This document shows positions 5,577 through 5,780 of a stretch of 5,780 nt of DNA, one piece after another. Within the stretch, counting starts at the first letter, position 1. Each line of letters opens with the position of its first letter. This DNA comes from Bacillota bacterium. GTDB taxonomy: Bacteria > Bacillota > Clostridia > Lachnospirales > Lachnospiraceae. The position numbers and the translations under genes are program-made. Where the stretch lies: NCBI GenBank assembly GCA_023421075.1, contig JAEZUM010000052.1, forward strand, positions 1 to 5,780. Direction: 5' to 3'. A model generated the notes under the pieces. The model was not told the DNA's origin and did no database searches. It saw only the letters and a list, made by a program, of their open reading frames with translations.

Positions 5577-5780
5577 CTACCCATTCACAATTGTACCTCC
5601 GTTAATGTGGATTGTCTGACCGGTAATGTAGGTTGATGCGTCAGAAGCCAAGAAAACATATGCTTCTGCAACCTCGACCGGCTGACCCGGCCTTTTTAAA
5701 GGAGTGTCTTTACCAAAGGTTCCTACTGTTTCTTGATCAATGGTAGAGACAATCAACGGTGTCCAGATGGGACCGGGAGC
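5577..5780 (-). CDS. Short-chain dehydrogenase/reductase (SDR), C-terminal fragment
   Basis: The last 67 codons and the TAG stop (complement of 5577-5579) of a gene entering from the right edge. The peptide opens with APGPIWTPLI, the 'PGP(I/V)xT' segment that follows the catalytic Tyr-x3-Lys in classical NAD(P)H-dependent SDR enzymes. It continues through FGKDTPLKRPGQPVEVAEAY and VFLASDASTYITGQTIHING and ends GGTIVNG. The pattern RPGQPxExAxAYVFLAS...YITGQ...NGG is characteristic of the classical SDR C-terminus. The ending and spacing resemble the YhdF/YhxC/YghA-like branch often labelled 'SDR family oxidoreductase' or glucose 1-dehydrogenase-like. The cofactor-binding and catalytic residues lie outside the window, so substrate and cofactor cannot be assigned. 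It is convergent with the YeiH-family gene, with 50 bp between the stop codons. Confidence 0.9.
   Translation of the reverse strand, partial: APGPIWTPLIVSTIDQETVGTFGKDTPLKRPGQPVEVAEAYVFLASDASTYITGQTIHINGGTIVNG

Overview
No organism is named in the input. The window looks like the chromosome of a low-GC Firmicute, most likely a Clostridia/Lachnospiraceae-type bacterium. The reasons are strong AGGAGG-type ribosome binding sites, AT-rich intergenic DNA, and a lipoprotein sugar-binding protein with an Ala/Pro/Glu/Thr-rich linker and a 'TACG' lipobox ending. This is inference from style, not a database match.

Layout from left to right. (1) Positions 1-1808, minus strand: the start of a carbohydrate ABC-importer operon. 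The solute-binding lipoprotein gene (375-1808) is transcribed first. A 183-nt gap rich in secondary structure follows, then the N-terminus of a MalF/UgpA-type permease, which is cut by the window edge. (2) Positions 1809-2335: 527 bp without a convincing gene. It holds the leader and probable promoter/operator zone of the importer operon, and a strong intrinsic terminator for the helicase gene to its right. (3) Positions 2336-3733, minus: a complete RhlE-like DEAD-box RNA helicase with its own good sigma-A-type promoter. (4) Positions 3823-4317 (or 4326), minus: a NUDIX hydrolase. (5) Positions 4327-4495: a divergent promoter region. (6) Positions 4496-5526, plus: a YeiH-family (UPF0324, putative sulfate exporter) membrane protein gene. 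It is broken by two independent single-base lesions, a 1-nt deletion near codon 9 and an in-frame TGA at 5041-5043. (7) Positions 5577-5780, minus: the C-terminal 67 residues of a short-chain dehydrogenase, convergent with the YeiH gene.

The genes do not form one pathway. The only functional unit is the sugar ABC importer, where the binding protein captures a sugar outside the membrane and hands it to the permeases. The helicase, NUDIX enzyme, YeiH relative and dehydrogenase are ordinary housekeeping or accessory genes that happen to be neighbours. I found no new defence, mobile or RNA system. The most noteworthy items are the doubly lesioned YeiH gene, the structured gap between binding protein and permease, and a dyad-containing leader upstream of the binding-protein gene.
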